Shown here one piece after another: positions 14,740 to 24,283 of a stretch of 64,000 bases of DNA. How positions within the stretch are numbered: position 1 is the first letter of the stretch; every line of letters begins with the position of its first letter. Source of the stretch: an uncultured Flavobacteriaceae bacterium (GTDB taxonomy: Bacteria > Bacteroidota > Bacteroidia > Flavobacteriales > Flavobacteriaceae); assembly GCA_947500525.1 (NCBI GenBank), contig CANMSH010000002.1, positions 248,001 to 312,000 on the forward strand, written 5' to 3'. Made by a program: the position numbers and the translations under genes. The notes beneath the pieces were generated by a model that saw nothing but the letters and a program-made list of their open reading frames with translations, did not search any database and had not been told where the DNA came from.

Positions 14740-16512
14740 TTAGCGATAAATTTTATCATATAAATCCTGATAGATTTTCTTAATCACAACACGCTTCATT
14801 TTCATGGTTGGCGTTAATTCTCCACCATCTATTGACCATATATTCGGAGTCAGTTCAAAACGCTTTATTTGTTCCCATTTACCAAATTTTGCATTACAAG
14901 TAGCAACTTCTTCTTGAATTTTATTTTGAATAAGATCTGAAGATGCAATTCCTTCATATGAAGTATCAATATCAAGATTTTCATCCTCAATCCAACCTTT
15001 TATATATTCGAAATTAGGTTGAATTAGAGCGGCAGGCATTTTTTCACCTTCACCTACAACCATAATTTGTTCAATAAATAACGATTGTTTGAACTCGTTT
15101 TCTAACAAGTTTGGGATTACATATTTACCACCAGAAGTTTTAAACATTTCCTTTTTTCGTCCTGTAATCTTAAGCATACCATCACTATCTACTTCGCCTT
15201 TATCTCCAGTATGAAAGTAATCGCCAGTCATCACTTCGGCAGTTTTATCAGGGTCTTTGTAATATCCCATCATTACATTTGGGCCTTTTACTAAAATTTC
15301 ACCGTCATCGGCTATTTTAACTTCAACACCATCTATCACACGGCCAACCGTACCTATTTTGAACCCATTATTATTAACATCGTTCACTGAAGTCACCGGG
15401 GACGTCTCGGTTAAACCATATCCTTCCATTATGGGCATGCCTGCGGCTGCAAAAACACGCGTTAAACGGGGTTGCAACGCGGCACTTCCCGAAACCATTA
15501 ATTTCAACTCACCACCCAAGGCAGCTTGCCATTTAGTAAATATCAATTTTCTTGCAAGGCCTAATTGCTTTTCATACCACCATCCGTTGGCCCCATATGG
15601 TTCGTATTTCAGACCTAAATTTATCGCCCAAAAGAATAATTTCTTTTTGATTCCAGTAAGTTCGTCTCCCTTGGCATATATTTTATCGTATATTTTCTCA
15701 TATAGTCGCGGTACCGCAGTCATGACATTGGGTTTTATCTCTTGCGCGTTCTCACTTAATTTTTCAATAGATTCTGCAAAATATATAGATACACCGCAAT
15801 ATTGATACAAGTACAATATCATCCGTTCGAAAACATGGCATACGGGTAAAAAACTCAATGCAATGTCATTGCCATAATCAAGTGGCACTCTTTTTTTACT
15901 AGCTAAAACATTCGATACAATATTTTTATGAGAGAGCATGACTCCCTTCGGTCTTCCTGTTGTTCCTGAAGTATAGATTAAAGTGGCAAGGTCTTCAGGT
16001 TTTACGTTATTTTTTCTATCATCAACAACATCTTGATTGCTAGTATCCTTACCCAATTCTAGTACTTCTTTCCAGCTTTTCTCTCCTGCGATATCATCAA
16101 AAGTGTAAACAGCTTTAAGTTTAGTATTTCCTTTTATCTGGTTTAACTTTTCTAATACGGCAACGTCTGAAACAAAACAATATATGGCTTCAGAGTGATT
16201 TAGAACATATTCATAATCTTCTTTGGATATAGTTGGGTATATTGGTACATCTTGCGCTCCTACTTGCAATATTCCAATGTCCATGATATTCCACTCAGTT
16301 CTATTTGTTGAAGAAATTAAAGCAATTTTATCATTTGCTTTCACTCCTAACTTTAGCAAACCCCGACTAATAGCATTTGCTTGATCAATATATTCTTGAT
16401 TTGAAGTGACTTTCCAAGAGCCATTAGACTTTGTAATTAAAGCTTTAGAAAGATTATATTTTTCTAATTGGTAATATGGTATGTCAAAAATTCGTGTAGT
16501 TTCAATCGGCAT
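14740..16512 (-). CDS. Long-chain acyl-CoA synthetase (AMP-binding)
   Basis: This 590-residue ANL-superfamily enzyme activates fatty acids as acyl-AMP and transfers them to CoA. The P-loop is YTSGTTGRPKGVML, the adenine motif GYGLTETSP, and the A5/A7 region GDYFHTGDKGEVDSDGMLKITGRKKEMFKTSGGKYV ends with the hinge Lys region. The length suits the FadD/FAA-like group. It is first in a minus-strand run with dnaX and miaE. Chain-length preference cannot be read from sequence. Confidence 0.93.
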   Translation of the reverse strand: MPIETTRIFDIPYYQLEKYNLSKALITKSNGSWKVTSNQEYIDQANAISRGLLKLGVKANDKIALISSTNRTEWNIMDIGILQVGAQDVPIYPTISKEDYEYVLNHSEAIYCFVSDVAVLEKLNQIKGNTKLKAVYTFDDIAGEKSWKEVLELGKDTSNQDVVDDRKNNVKPEDLATLIYTSGTTGRPKGVMLSHKNIVSNVLASKKRVPLDYGNDIALSFLPVCHVFERMILYLYQYCGVSIYFAESIEKLSENAQEIKPNVMTAVPRLYEKIYDKIYAKGDELTGIKKKLFFWAINLGLKYEPYGANGWWYEKQLGLARKLIFTKWQAALGGELKLMVSGSAALQPRLTRVFAAAGMPIMEGYGLTETSPVTSVNDVNNNGFKIGTVGRVIDGVEVKIADDGEILVKGPNVMMGYYKDPDKTAEVMTGDYFHTGDKGEVDSDGMLKITGRKKEMFKTSGGKYVIPNLLENEFKQSLFIEQIMVVGEGEKMPAALIQPNFEYIKGWIEDENLDIDTSYEGIASSDLIQNKIQEEVATCNAKFGKWEQIKRFELTPNIWSIDGGELTPTMKMKRVVIKKIYQDLYDKIYR

Positions 16513-16659
16513 AGATAAATAAAAATTTGAGGTCTTGCAAAGTATAAAAATTATAAGGATTTAACAAATTCAATATTGTCTAATGGATAAGTTACGATTC
16601 TTGCAAAATATTCGATAAAAATTGTCAAAATGACACTATCACTACTAAAATCTATTCTT

Positions 16660-16667
16660 TATCTTTG
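16660..16667 (+). promoter_or_regulatory. Bacteroidota -7 box for pheT (TATCTTTG)
   Basis: An exact TAnnTTTG match lies 25 bases before the pheT ATG, in the divergent region with the acyl-CoA synthetase gene. No well-spaced -33 TTG is seen. Confidence 0.5.
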
Positions 16668-16692
16668 CGGACTTATCAAAAGAAGTTTTTGA

Positions 16693-19119
16693 ATGAAAAT
16701 ATCATATAGTTGGTTGCAACAATTTTTGAAGATTGATTGGGAGGCGGAGAAGGTTGGCACATTATTAACCGATTTAGGTTTAGAAGTAGAAGGTATCGAA
16801 ACGATCGAATCCATAAAAGGTGGTTTGAAAGGAATTGTTGTTGGAGAAGTATTAACCTGTGAACAACACCCGAATGCTGATAGATTAAAGGTCACAACTG
16901 TAGATTTAGGCCAAGGCGATCCGGTTCAAATAGTATGTGGAGCTCCGAATGTGGCTACCGGACAAAAAGTACCCGTAGCGACAATTGGAACGATCTTATA
17001 TGATAAAGAAGGAAATGATTTTAAAATAAAGAAAGGTAAGATAAGAGGAGAAGAGAGTCACGGTATGATCTGTGCCGAAGATGAGTTAGGTTTAGGAGAT
17101 GATCATGATGGGATTTTAGTTCTCGATCCAAGTACTAAAATAGGAGCGTTGGGAGCTGATGTATTTGATGTGACTACTGATCAAATTTTTGAAATAGGAC
17201 TAACGCCAAATAGAGCCGATGCAATGAGTCATTTTGGAGTGGCAAGGGATTTAAGAGCCGGGTTGATGCAGCAAGATATTGACTTAGAATTAATAACACC
17301 TTCGGTGAGTAATTTTGATGTTGACGAGCGCACTATGAAAATTGATGCTGAAGTGACTGATAATGATCTTGTACCAAGATATGCTGGTGTCACAATTACC
17401 AACATTAAGGTGGAAGATTCACCAATGTGGATTCAAAACAAGTTAAAGGCAATTGGTTTAACACCGATTAATAATATAGTAGACATTACAAATTATGTAT
17501 TGCATGAGTTAGGACAACCATTACATGCTTTCGATGCATCTAAGATTAATGAAGAGAATATAATCGTAAAAACCTTACCTAATAAAACAAAATTCACAAC
17601 GTTAGATGGAGTTGAAAGAGAATTGCATAATGAGGATATTATGATTTGTGATGGAGATTCTAATCCAATGTGTATTGCAGGGGTTTATGGAGGTTTGGAT
17701 TCTGGTGTTACTGATTCTACCACAGAAATATTTTTAGAAAGTGCTTATTTCAATCCAGTTGCAATACGAAAAACGGCGAAAAGACATGGTTTGAATACCG
17801 ATGCTTCCTTTCGTTTTGAACGTGGCATAGATCCAAACATTACCGAGTATGCATTGAAAAGAGCGGCTATTTTGATTGAAGAAATTGCTGGAGGTAAAAT
17901 CACTTCTGATATCGTAGATATATATCCGAATAAAATTGAAGATCATCAAGTACATTTTTCATATGATAAGGCGTTTAAACTTATCGGTGAAGAAATTCCA
18001 AATGATACGATTAAAAATATTTTAGCTTCTTTAGATATTAAGATTAACAATCAAACTGAAACAGGTCTTGGTTTAACAATTCCTGCTTATCGTGTTGATG
18101 TTGAAAGAGAAGCGGATATTGTTGAAGAGATACTTCGTGTTTATGGGTATAACAACATTACAACGTCACCAAAGTTAAATACATCAATTTCTTATTCGAA
18201 CCCACTTGATGCTGATAAATTGCAGAACTTAGTATCAGATCAGCTTGTTTCGTTAGGCTTTTATGAAATGATGGCAAATTCTCTTACAAAACCTGAATAT
18301 GAGAAACTTTCGGATGAAATAAATGAAGCGTCTCACGTAGAGATGTTAAACCCATTGAGTAGTGATTTGTCTGTGATGAGACAGTCGCTATTGTTTAGTG
18401 GTCTTGAGGCTGTTTCATATAATTTGAATAGAAAGAATAACGCCTTGAAATTATTTGAATTCGGGAAATCTTATCACAAATATGATAGTGGTTATGTAGA
18501 GGATAAGCATTTAACACTTACAGTGTCAGGAAATAGAACAAAAGATAGTTGGAATTCAATGTCAAAAAGTTCAGATTTCTTTTATCTTAAAGGAATCGTT
18601 TCAACATTATTTGAGCGATTAGGTATATCCGTAAAGACGATTCCTACTAAAAGTGATTTTTTCTCTGAAGGGCTCTCCTTTAAGTTAGGAAAACAAAAGT
18701 TAGTAGATTTTGGAGTTGTAAAAAAATCCATTGTAAAGCATTTTGGTATCAAACAAGAGGTATTGTTTGCTGATTTTGATTGGCAAGCAGTGATGAAATC
18801 ACTATCTAATAAAACAGTGAAAGTAAAAGATTTGGCAAAGTTCCCTATAGTAAAGAGAGATTTAGCCTTGCTTTTAGATGATCACATTTCGTTTAATGAC
18901 TTATATAATAGCGCTCGTCAAACTGAGAAACAATTATTAAAAGATATAGACTTATTTGATGTCTATCAGGGAGATAAATTACCGAAGGGTAAAAAATCAT
19001 ATGCAATTAGCTTTCAGTTACAAGATGTAAATAAAACGCTAAATGATAAGCAAATAGACAAGGTCATGCAGAAGTTACAGAATGTTTTTGAACGAGAGTT
19101 TAATGCTCAGTTAAGATAA
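16693..19119 (+). CDS. pheT: Phenylalanyl-tRNA synthetase beta subunit
   Basis: PheT pairs with PheS to charge tRNA-Phe. The 808-residue protein is full length: N-terminal coordination region ([16 protein letters not shown]), EMAP/OB tRNA-binding domain (about 40-150, [18 protein letters not shown]), the B3/B4 editing domain with [10 protein letters not shown]-like [11 protein letters not shown], a B5 domain, the core catalytic-like domain ([12 protein letters not shown]), and a C-terminal anticodon-binding FDX-ACB domain ([13 protein letters not shown]). pyrD follows after 5 bases, so the two probably share a transcript. pheS is not in the window. Confidence 0.97.
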   Translation: MKISYSWLQQFLKIDWEAEKVGTLLTDLGLEVEGIETIESIKGGLKGIVVGEVLTCEQHPNADRLKVTTVDLGQGDPVQIVCGAPNVATGQKVPVATIGTILYDKEGNDFKIKKGKIRGEESHGMICAEDELGLGDDHDGILVLDPSTKIGALGADVFDVTTDQIFEIGLTPNRADAMSHFGVARDLRAGLMQQDIDLELITPSVSNFDVDERTMKIDAEVTDNDLVPRYAGVTITNIKVEDSPMWIQNKLKAIGLTPINNIVDITNYVLHELGQPLHAFDASKINEENIIVKTLPNKTKFTTLDGVERELHNEDIMICDGDSNPMCIAGVYGGLDSGVTDSTTEIFLESAYFNPVAIRKTAKRHGLNTDASFRFERGIDPNITEYALKRAAILIEEIAGGKITSDIVDIYPNKIEDHQVHFSYDKAFKLIGEEIPNDTIKNILASLDIKINNQTETGLGLTIPAYRVDVEREADIVEEILRVYGYNNITTSPKLNTSISYSNPLDADKLQNLVSDQLVSLGFYEMMANSLTKPEYEKLSDEINEASHVEMLNPLSSDLSVMRQSLLFSGLEAVSYNLNRKNNALKLFEFGKSYHKYDSGYVEDKHLTLTVSGNRTKDSWNSMSKSSDFFYLKGIVSTLFERLGISVKTIPTKSDFFSEGLSFKLGKQKLVDFGVVKKSIVKHFGIKQEVLFADFDWQAVMKSLSNKTVKVKDLAKFPIVKRDLALLLDDHISFNDLYNSARQTEKQLLKDIDLFDVYQGDKLPKGKKSYAISFQLQDVNKTLNDKQIDKVMQKLQNVFEREFNAQLR

Positions 19120-19124
19120 TAGAT

Positions 19125-20156
19125 ATGTACAAGTCTCTCATTCGTCCAATATTATTTTTGATTGATCCTGAAAAAGTGCATCATTTTACGTTTTCATGTA
19201 TAAAAGCAATGTTCAAAATTCCTTTTGTTCCTTCGGTTGTCAAAAGGATATATCAGGTTAATGATAAGAAATTGGAACGAAATCTTTTTGGATTAACTTT
19301 TAAAAATCCAGTGGGTCTTGCGGCAGGTTTTGATAAGAATGCGATACTTTTTGATGAGCTTTCACATTTTGGATTTGGTTTTATTGAAATAGGAACTGTC
19401 ACTCCGTTGGCTCAAGAAGGAAATCCTAAGAAACGGTTGTTCCGGTTAAAAGAAGATGGTGGTATTATTAATAGGATGGGCTTTAACAATGCAGGTTTAG
19501 ATGCTGTTGTTAAAAAATTGAAAGCTAGAAAGACTACTATTCTCATAGGTGGTAATATGGGAAAGAATAAGGTAACCCCTAATGAAGAAGCAGCTGAAGA
19601 TTACTTACTTTGTTTTAATGACTTATTTGAGCATGTAGATTATTTTGTGGTGAATGTTAGTTCTCCTAATACACCAAACCTAAGAGCGCTGCAAGATAAA
19701 GAACCGCTAACAAAGCTTCTAAAATTATTACAGGCTGAAAATAAGAAAATGGCTAATTTTTGTCCGAATAAAAAAACAAAGCCGATGCTGTTGAAAATTG
19801 CACCAGACTTAACTAATGAACAACTATTAGATATTATTGATATCGTTAAAGATACTGGTATTGATGGTGTAATCGCTACGAATACTACCATTTCACGAGA
19901 AGGCATTGTATCAAAAAACAAAAAAGAAACCGGAGGTTTAAGTGGTAAGCCTGTTTCTAACAGATCTACCGAGGTTATTCGTTTTTTGGCTGAAAAATCA
20001 AATAAAAGTTTTCCAATAATTGGAGTAGGAGGTATACATTGTGCAGAAGACGCCTTAGACAAAATAAAAGCCGGTGCAGATTTGGTTCAAATCTACACCG
20101 GCTTTATATATGAAGGTCCCCGTTTAATTAAGAAAATTAACAAGGCTTTACTTTAG
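19125..20156 (+). CDS. pyrD: Dihydroorotate dehydrogenase (quinone), class 2
   Basis: PyrD oxidises dihydroorotate to orotate in pyrimidine synthesis, passing electrons to the membrane quinone. The 343-residue protein has the N-terminal membrane-association extension typical of class 2 ([11 protein letters not shown]), then [12 protein letters not shown] (FMN), [18 protein letters not shown] with the catalytic Ser, and the C-terminal phosphate-binding GVGGI and [17 protein letters not shown]. The stop codon overlaps that of the convergent gene by 3 bases. The 3' coding region (20067-20105) contains a very strong hairpin, described separately. Confidence 0.96.
   Translation: MYKSLIRPILFLIDPEKVHHFTFSCIKAMFKIPFVPSVVKRIYQVNDKKLERNLFGLTFKNPVGLAAGFDKNAILFDELSHFGFGFIEIGTVTPLAQEGNPKKRLFRLKEDGGIINRMGFNNAGLDAVVKKLKARKTTILIGGNMGKNKVTPNEEAAEDYLLCFNDLFEHVDYFVVNVSSPNTPNLRALQDKEPLTKLLKLLQAENKKMANFCPNKKTKPMLLKIAPDLTNEQLLDIIDIVKDTGIDGVIATNTTISREGIVSKNKKETGGLSGKPVSNRSTEVIRFLAEKSNKSFPIIGVGGIHCAEDALDKIKAGADLVQIYTGFIYEGPRLIKKINKALL
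20067..20105 (-). terminator. Terminator hairpin embedded in the pyrD coding sequence
   Basis: The arms 20067-20076 and 20096-20105 pair perfectly (AAAGCCGGTG with CACCGGCTTT). After one C/A mismatch, 20078-20084 and 20088-20094 pair over 7 more positions around a 3-base loop. Read on the minus strand, the stem is followed by TTTTATTTTG and lies 48 bases past the stop of the convergent beta-helix gene, the position of a rho-independent terminator for that gene. On the + strand it is followed only by ATATATG. Confidence 0.65.
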
Positions 20157-20884
20157 TTATTACTCACGAGATATTTGTTGAAGCTTTTGCCATTTATTTT
20201 GGTATACTTTGAATCTATATCGTAGGCCACATCCATTCCTTTCACATTAAATTCACCATCCACTTTCGTATACTTTAAATTTAAATTCCCTCTGAATTTT
20301 GCATTACCAAATGAAACGCCTTTTCTAAATTCAGAATATTTAAAAATAGCATCTTCATCAAACGTTGTATTTGCAAAACTTACATTTTTATCAAACTTTG
20401 CATATTTAAACGTGGTATTTTCTTTGAATTTAGATCCACTAAAATCTGCATCATTCTCAAAGTCAGAATATTTGAATAGGGCATTTCCTTTAAAAGTACA
20501 ATTTGTAAATTTTACATCATCTTGAAAATTTGCTATAAATGTGTATTTACTATCTTCATCATGAATATAAGCAAACACGTTATCCTTAAAAATACAATTC
20601 ACAAATGAAATTTTCACTTCTATTTGCTCTTCTATAGAATTACTCCCATTATTTTTATACCATTTTCGTCTGGTAGGTAAATCTGCAGCTTTTTCATCCA
20701 TAAATGTCATATCCAAAACACCAGTAATAGTGACATTTTCATAAGAGACATTTTTACCGTTTTTGATGGCACTTAAAATTTCTTTGGCATCGACTGTATT
20801 TTGAGCAATGAGTGTTGACGTCAACATAAGTGTACAAAATAGAAGCAGAGCAGTAATTTTTTTTGGTATTCTTTTAGTTTTCAT
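20153..20884 (-). CDS. Exported pentapeptide-like beta-helix repeat protein
   Basis: The 243-residue protein has a signal peptide ([19 protein letters not shown]) and then a region with Phe in a regular 5+6 spacing. From about residue 125 the blocks align at 22 residues, each two 11-residue half-turns ([66 protein letters not shown]). This resembles pentapeptide-repeat folds, but the period is 11, not 5. The predicted structure is a right-handed quadrilateral-like beta-helix in the periplasm or on the surface. Function is unknown. Its terminator appears to lie within the convergent pyrD. Confidence 0.8.
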   Translation of the reverse strand: MKTKRIPKKITALLLFCTLMLTSTLIAQNTVDAKEILSAIKNGKNVSYENVTITGVLDMTFMDEKAADLPTRRKWYKNNGSNSIEEQIEVKISFVNCIFKDNVFAYIHDEDSKYTFIANFQDDVKFTNCTFKGNALFKYSDFENDADFSGSKFKENTTFKYAKFDKNVSFANTTFDEDAIFKYSEFRKGVSFGNAKFRGNLNLKYTKVDGEFNVKGMDVAYDIDSKYTKINGKSFNKYLVSNN

Positions 20885-20946
20885 AAGAAGGGATTTAATA
20901 GTTTATACTTAATAGACTGCTACTTTTTTATATTGTTACACTTCCC

Positions 20947-23322
20947 TTACTTTTTAATGAATTTCAAGGTACCTACACCTTGGTTTGTCTTAATTTTTAA
21001 CACGTAAAGGCCTGTTTTTAATTCACTTAGATCTATGCTGTTTAGGTTTTTCAATAATTGTTTTTTTCTTAGTAATTGTCCGTTTACTGTATATATCTCA
21101 ATTGTAGTATCCACAATATCTGGAATCTCAATGGATAACTTTTCGTTAATAGGATTGGGATAGATACGAACATCTAATTTTTCTAGTGATGTTATACTCA
21201 AAGCACTTTGATCAATCATAGTCACTTTAAAATCATCAAAATAAAAACCATCGCCAGAGGTACCGCTATCTGACACTAATTGGAAGCGAACTCTAATTGT
21301 TTCACCTAAATAGGAGCTTAAATCGATCTGTTCGAGTACCCATTTGTTTTGAACTCCATCATACATGGGCTGTCCATTGATCCCTTGAATTGCATTTCCT
21401 TCTGAAGTATAAAGACCACATTGCGGTTGCCATGAAGCTCCATCATTGGTAGAAACTTCGAACTGCGCATAATCAAAACCAGCTTCAATATCCCATTTTG
21501 TATAAAACGAGATCGTGGCAACTCCAGCATTGGTTAGATCTATTGCGTTGGTAATTTCTATGATGTTATTTTGACCATTATTATAATTCCCGAAAGGAGA
21601 ATCGGTAATAGAACTTGATGAAGAGACAAAGTCATTTGTTGTAACATCCCAGCTCCCAATGCTAGTCCAGTTAACAAGACTATTGCCTGTGTCATTCACC
21701 AAAAATTGTGGGTTTCCAAAAACTTTAGACACAATCTTCTCACTAGAATAGATACCATTATTGATTACAAGTTTATAGTCAACAGTATCTCCAATGGTAA
21801 TACTATGATCTAATTGATATGCAATCGTTCCTTGACGAGTCTCTAGGAGGGTTAATCCATTATGTTGGTTCGAACTCCCCACTGATGTTATATTCGTAGA
21901 AATTGGAATAATAGACGCCGTAAAATTAGAAGATCCAGAGATACCAATACGTTGAACGTCATATGAAATTGAGCCACTAGTGCTCGTAATGTAATTTTCT
22001 TGAGTATCGGCAATTAGTGCATAATTTCCAGCAACATGGGCGGCCATTAAATTAGTATAAACCATGCTTTTGCAAATAGGTATAATCTCATTTGGCGCGG
22101 GCCAAAAGCGATCCCCAATTTCAGGAGTCATTGCAATTATTTTGTTATGTGTGCCTACTGTGCCATACATAAAATCATCACTTTCACCAGCAAAAGGATT
22201 ATCTCGGATAGGTGTATAGTTGTTTTGACGAGTAAATTCATTGGTTACTGCGTAGTACGTATCTTCATCGGCGGTGGGTACATCCGCATATCCAAAGGGA
22301 AAATAAATGAGTTCTCCAAATGTGTGATTATTCATGGCGATCTTAAAATCATGTTGCTCTACAAACCATTTCATCGCTTGGTTTTCTACCTCAGAAAAAG
22401 CACTGGTGCCTCGATAAATTTCGGAATTTGTGTTTGATGATGAACCAGGCCCTCCCCAACTACTATTACTCGCATTACCATTTATATGATAATCATAATT
22501 GCGATTGTTATCTACGCCAAATGTACCATTGCCATTGTTTCGTCTATTTTTGCGCCAAAATCCTCCTCCAGATGGATTCGTAGACTGATTGTATAAATAG
22601 CCATCAGGATTCACTACAGGGATAAAGTATAACTCCAAATTATCAACTAGCGCTTTCACTTCAGCATTGGTCGTATAGTTTTCTAAAAGATACCACATAA
22701 AAAAAACGAGTTGTTGCATAGAGGCAGGTTCACGTGCATGATGTAAGGAATTATATAAGATTTCCGTTTCAGCCTCATCTGTATCTGGATTATCTGAAAT
22801 TTTAACCCATTGCAAAGTATTGCCATTTTCAGTTGTAAAACTACCCACAGTAGATTTTGCGGTAATTAAATTTGGATATGCAGTGCGCATATCATCTAAC
22901 TCTTGTAGGACTTCGGTATAGGTTAAATAACCGCCCATTGACCCTAGATTGAAATTACTTGGTGTTGGATAATCAATGATATGGAGATCGCATGGAGTTG
23001 GGTTTTTCTTAATAGAATTAATACTATTTCTATTTAATACATGCTGGGTCATATCATCAATTAAAATATCTACATTGTACCCTAACGCTTTGACGCGAAT
23101 TATTTCATGCTCAGAAAAAACAGATTCCACATATTTTTTTGAGCGTTTGATACCATGATCAATGGCAATGCCACTATTCAGTAACTTTTTAAAATTATCA
23201 GTTGTTGTGTAATGAATTCTTGCCTTTTGATAACGAATGGTATTCTTGTTTTGAGCAAAACCAAGGGTATGCCCTAAAAAGAAAAGTGTAACAATTATAA
23301 ATAGATGGTGTCTCTTAATCAT
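20947..23322 (-). CDS. Secreted M14 zinc carboxypeptidase with T9SS sorting domain
   Basis: The 791-residue protein has a signal peptide ending at GFAQ, then a peptidase M14 domain with zinc ligands in HHAREP (H-x-x-E), the substrate region PDGYLYNQS and RNYDYH, the later zinc His in MNNHTFGELIYFP, and the catalytic Glu in TPEIGDRFWP. A beta-sandwich, concanavalin-like region follows (about 590-700). The end is a type A T9SS sorting domain (RIYPNPINEKLSI to KFIKK). It is secreted and releases C-terminal residues from peptides. The gene is divergent from the GIN-domain gene, with promoter boxes between them. Confidence 0.93.
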   Translation of the reverse strand: MIKRHHLFIIVTLFFLGHTLGFAQNKNTIRYQKARIHYTTTDNFKKLLNSGIAIDHGIKRSKKYVESVFSEHEIIRVKALGYNVDILIDDMTQHVLNRNSINSIKKNPTPCDLHIIDYPTPSNFNLGSMGGYLTYTEVLQELDDMRTAYPNLITAKSTVGSFTTENGNTLQWVKISDNPDTDEAETEILYNSLHHAREPASMQQLVFFMWYLLENYTTNAEVKALVDNLELYFIPVVNPDGYLYNQSTNPSGGGFWRKNRRNNGNGTFGVDNNRNYDYHINGNASNSSWGGPGSSSNTNSEIYRGTSAFSEVENQAMKWFVEQHDFKIAMNNHTFGELIYFPFGYADVPTADEDTYYAVTNEFTRQNNYTPIRDNPFAGESDDFMYGTVGTHNKIIAMTPEIGDRFWPAPNEIIPICKSMVYTNLMAAHVAGNYALIADTQENYITSTSGSISYDVQRIGISGSSNFTASIIPISTNITSVGSSNQHNGLTLLETRQGTIAYQLDHSITIGDTVDYKLVINNGIYSSEKIVSKVFGNPQFLVNDTGNSLVNWTSIGSWDVTTNDFVSSSSSITDSPFGNYNNGQNNIIEITNAIDLTNAGVATISFYTKWDIEAGFDYAQFEVSTNDGASWQPQCGLYTSEGNAIQGINGQPMYDGVQNKWVLEQIDLSSYLGETIRVRFQLVSDSGTSGDGFYFDDFKVTMIDQSALSITSLEKLDVRIYPNPINEKLSIEIPDIVDTTIEIYTVNGQLLRKKQLLKNLNSIDLSELKTGLYVLKIKTNQGVGTLKFIKK

Positions 23323-23347
23323 AAATCAAAGGTAATAATTAATCAGG

Positions 23348-23355
23348 CAAAGATA
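23348..23355 (-). promoter_or_regulatory. -7 box for the carboxypeptidase gene (TATCTTTG on minus)
   Basis: This exact TAnnTTTG match lies 26 bases before the carboxypeptidase ATG. A second box, TACCTTTG, lies at 23327-23334 and is too close to the ATG to be likely. No well-spaced -33 TTG is evident. Confidence 0.4.
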
Positions 23356-23393
23356 GTATGCTTGGCAAAATCGATATAGAATTACCTTTAACG

Positions 23394-23423
23394 TTGAATA
23401 AATTAATAGATTCTTTAAATTTG
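23394..23423 (+). promoter_or_regulatory. Complete -33/-7 promoter for the GIN-domain gene
   Basis: TTG at 23394-23396, a 19-base spacer and TAAATTTG at 23416-23423 match the Bacteroidota consensus exactly, 17 bases before the ATG at 23441. Confidence 0.6.
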
Positions 23424-23440
23424 AAAAACAAGACACCATT

Positions 23441-24196
23441 ATGAAAGATTATTTTACCTTAATACTATTATCACTAGCGTTTTTTATTTCCTTATCGGGA
23501 TTAGCTCAAGAAAAGAATATTTCTTTGCAGGATTCTTTTGATAAGATAATTGTAAGCCCTCATATTGAGGCCACATTTGTAGAAGGGCAAAACGCTGGAA
23601 TAGAAATAGTAAGTATGACCATTCCTCGAGAAAAATTACAGTATGAAATAGTAAATAACACTCTTCAAGTGTATCTAGAAGGAGCTAAGACTGTTACACA
23701 AACCAAAAAAATACAGAATAACGGTTGGAAACGAAAAATACCTATATATAAGAATACGGTAGTAAAGGTTAAAATTACTTATACTTCAGTAGATATGTTT
23801 TCATTAAGGGGTGAAGAAAAAATCACGTTCGAAAGTCCACTTGATCAAGAAAAATGCACCATGCGTATTTATGGTGAGTCAGAAGTACTTATAAAAAAGG
23901 CAAAATTAAATAGTTTGCGTGTCGCGATCTATGGGGAGAGTAATTTAATCATTGAATCGGGTTCAATTGCGAAACAGAAAATTACGGCTTATGGATCAAG
24001 TAAAATGAGATCGATTGATGTTGAGAGTAAAGAGGCCAAAATTACTGCTTATGGAGAAGGCACCTATCAATTTAATGTCTCCGAGCGCTTAAAAGTAACA
24101 TCTTATGGCGAGGCTAATATATTATACAAGGGTAATGCTGATTTAAAAAAGGGAATTGTTATTGGAGAATCTACAATTAGACGTATCAATGAATAA
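23441..24196 (+). CDS. Exported GIN-domain (DUF2807) protein
   Basis: The 251-residue protein has a signal peptide (LILLSLAFFISLSGLAQ). The rest is a GIN/DUF2807 'head' domain, a beta-helix with recurring turns at YGES, YGES, YGSS, YGEG and YGEA about every 20 residues. The domain is common in Bacteroidota envelope proteins and has no assigned biochemical role. It has its own promoter and a perfect terminator, so it is monocistronic. Confidence 0.85.
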   Translation: MKDYFTLILLSLAFFISLSGLAQEKNISLQDSFDKIIVSPHIEATFVEGQNAGIEIVSMTIPREKLQYEIVNNTLQVYLEGAKTVTQTKKIQNNGWKRKIPIYKNTVVKVKITYTSVDMFSLRGEEKITFESPLDQEKCTMRIYGESEVLIKKAKLNSLRVAIYGESNLIIESGSIAKQKITAYGSSKMRSIDVESKEAKITAYGEGTYQFNVSERLKVTSYGEANILYKGNADLKKGIVIGESTIRRINE

Positions 24197-24230
24197 GCAT
24201 TCATTACTCACTTCTATTCTATTAAATATA

Positions 24231-24264
24231 AAAAACAGCTTTTATCAAAATAAAAGCTGTTTTT
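24231..24264. terminator. Bidirectional terminator between GIN gene and purL
   Basis: Perfect 15-bp arms at 24231-24245 and 24250-24264 flank a 4-base loop, with A5 and T5 ends. The hairpin lies between two convergent stops (24196 and 24284), so it serves both genes. Confidence 0.88.
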
Positions 24265-24283
24265 TATTGATGGATATACAAGA

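Noticed and set aside
15359-15805. 148-codon frame opposite the acyl-CoA synthetase
   Set aside because: Antisense to an intact, conserved gene; the translation shows no domain.
19640-20062. 140-codon minus-strand frame inside pyrD
   Set aside because: Antisense shadow of pyrD; Ser-rich translation with no domain.
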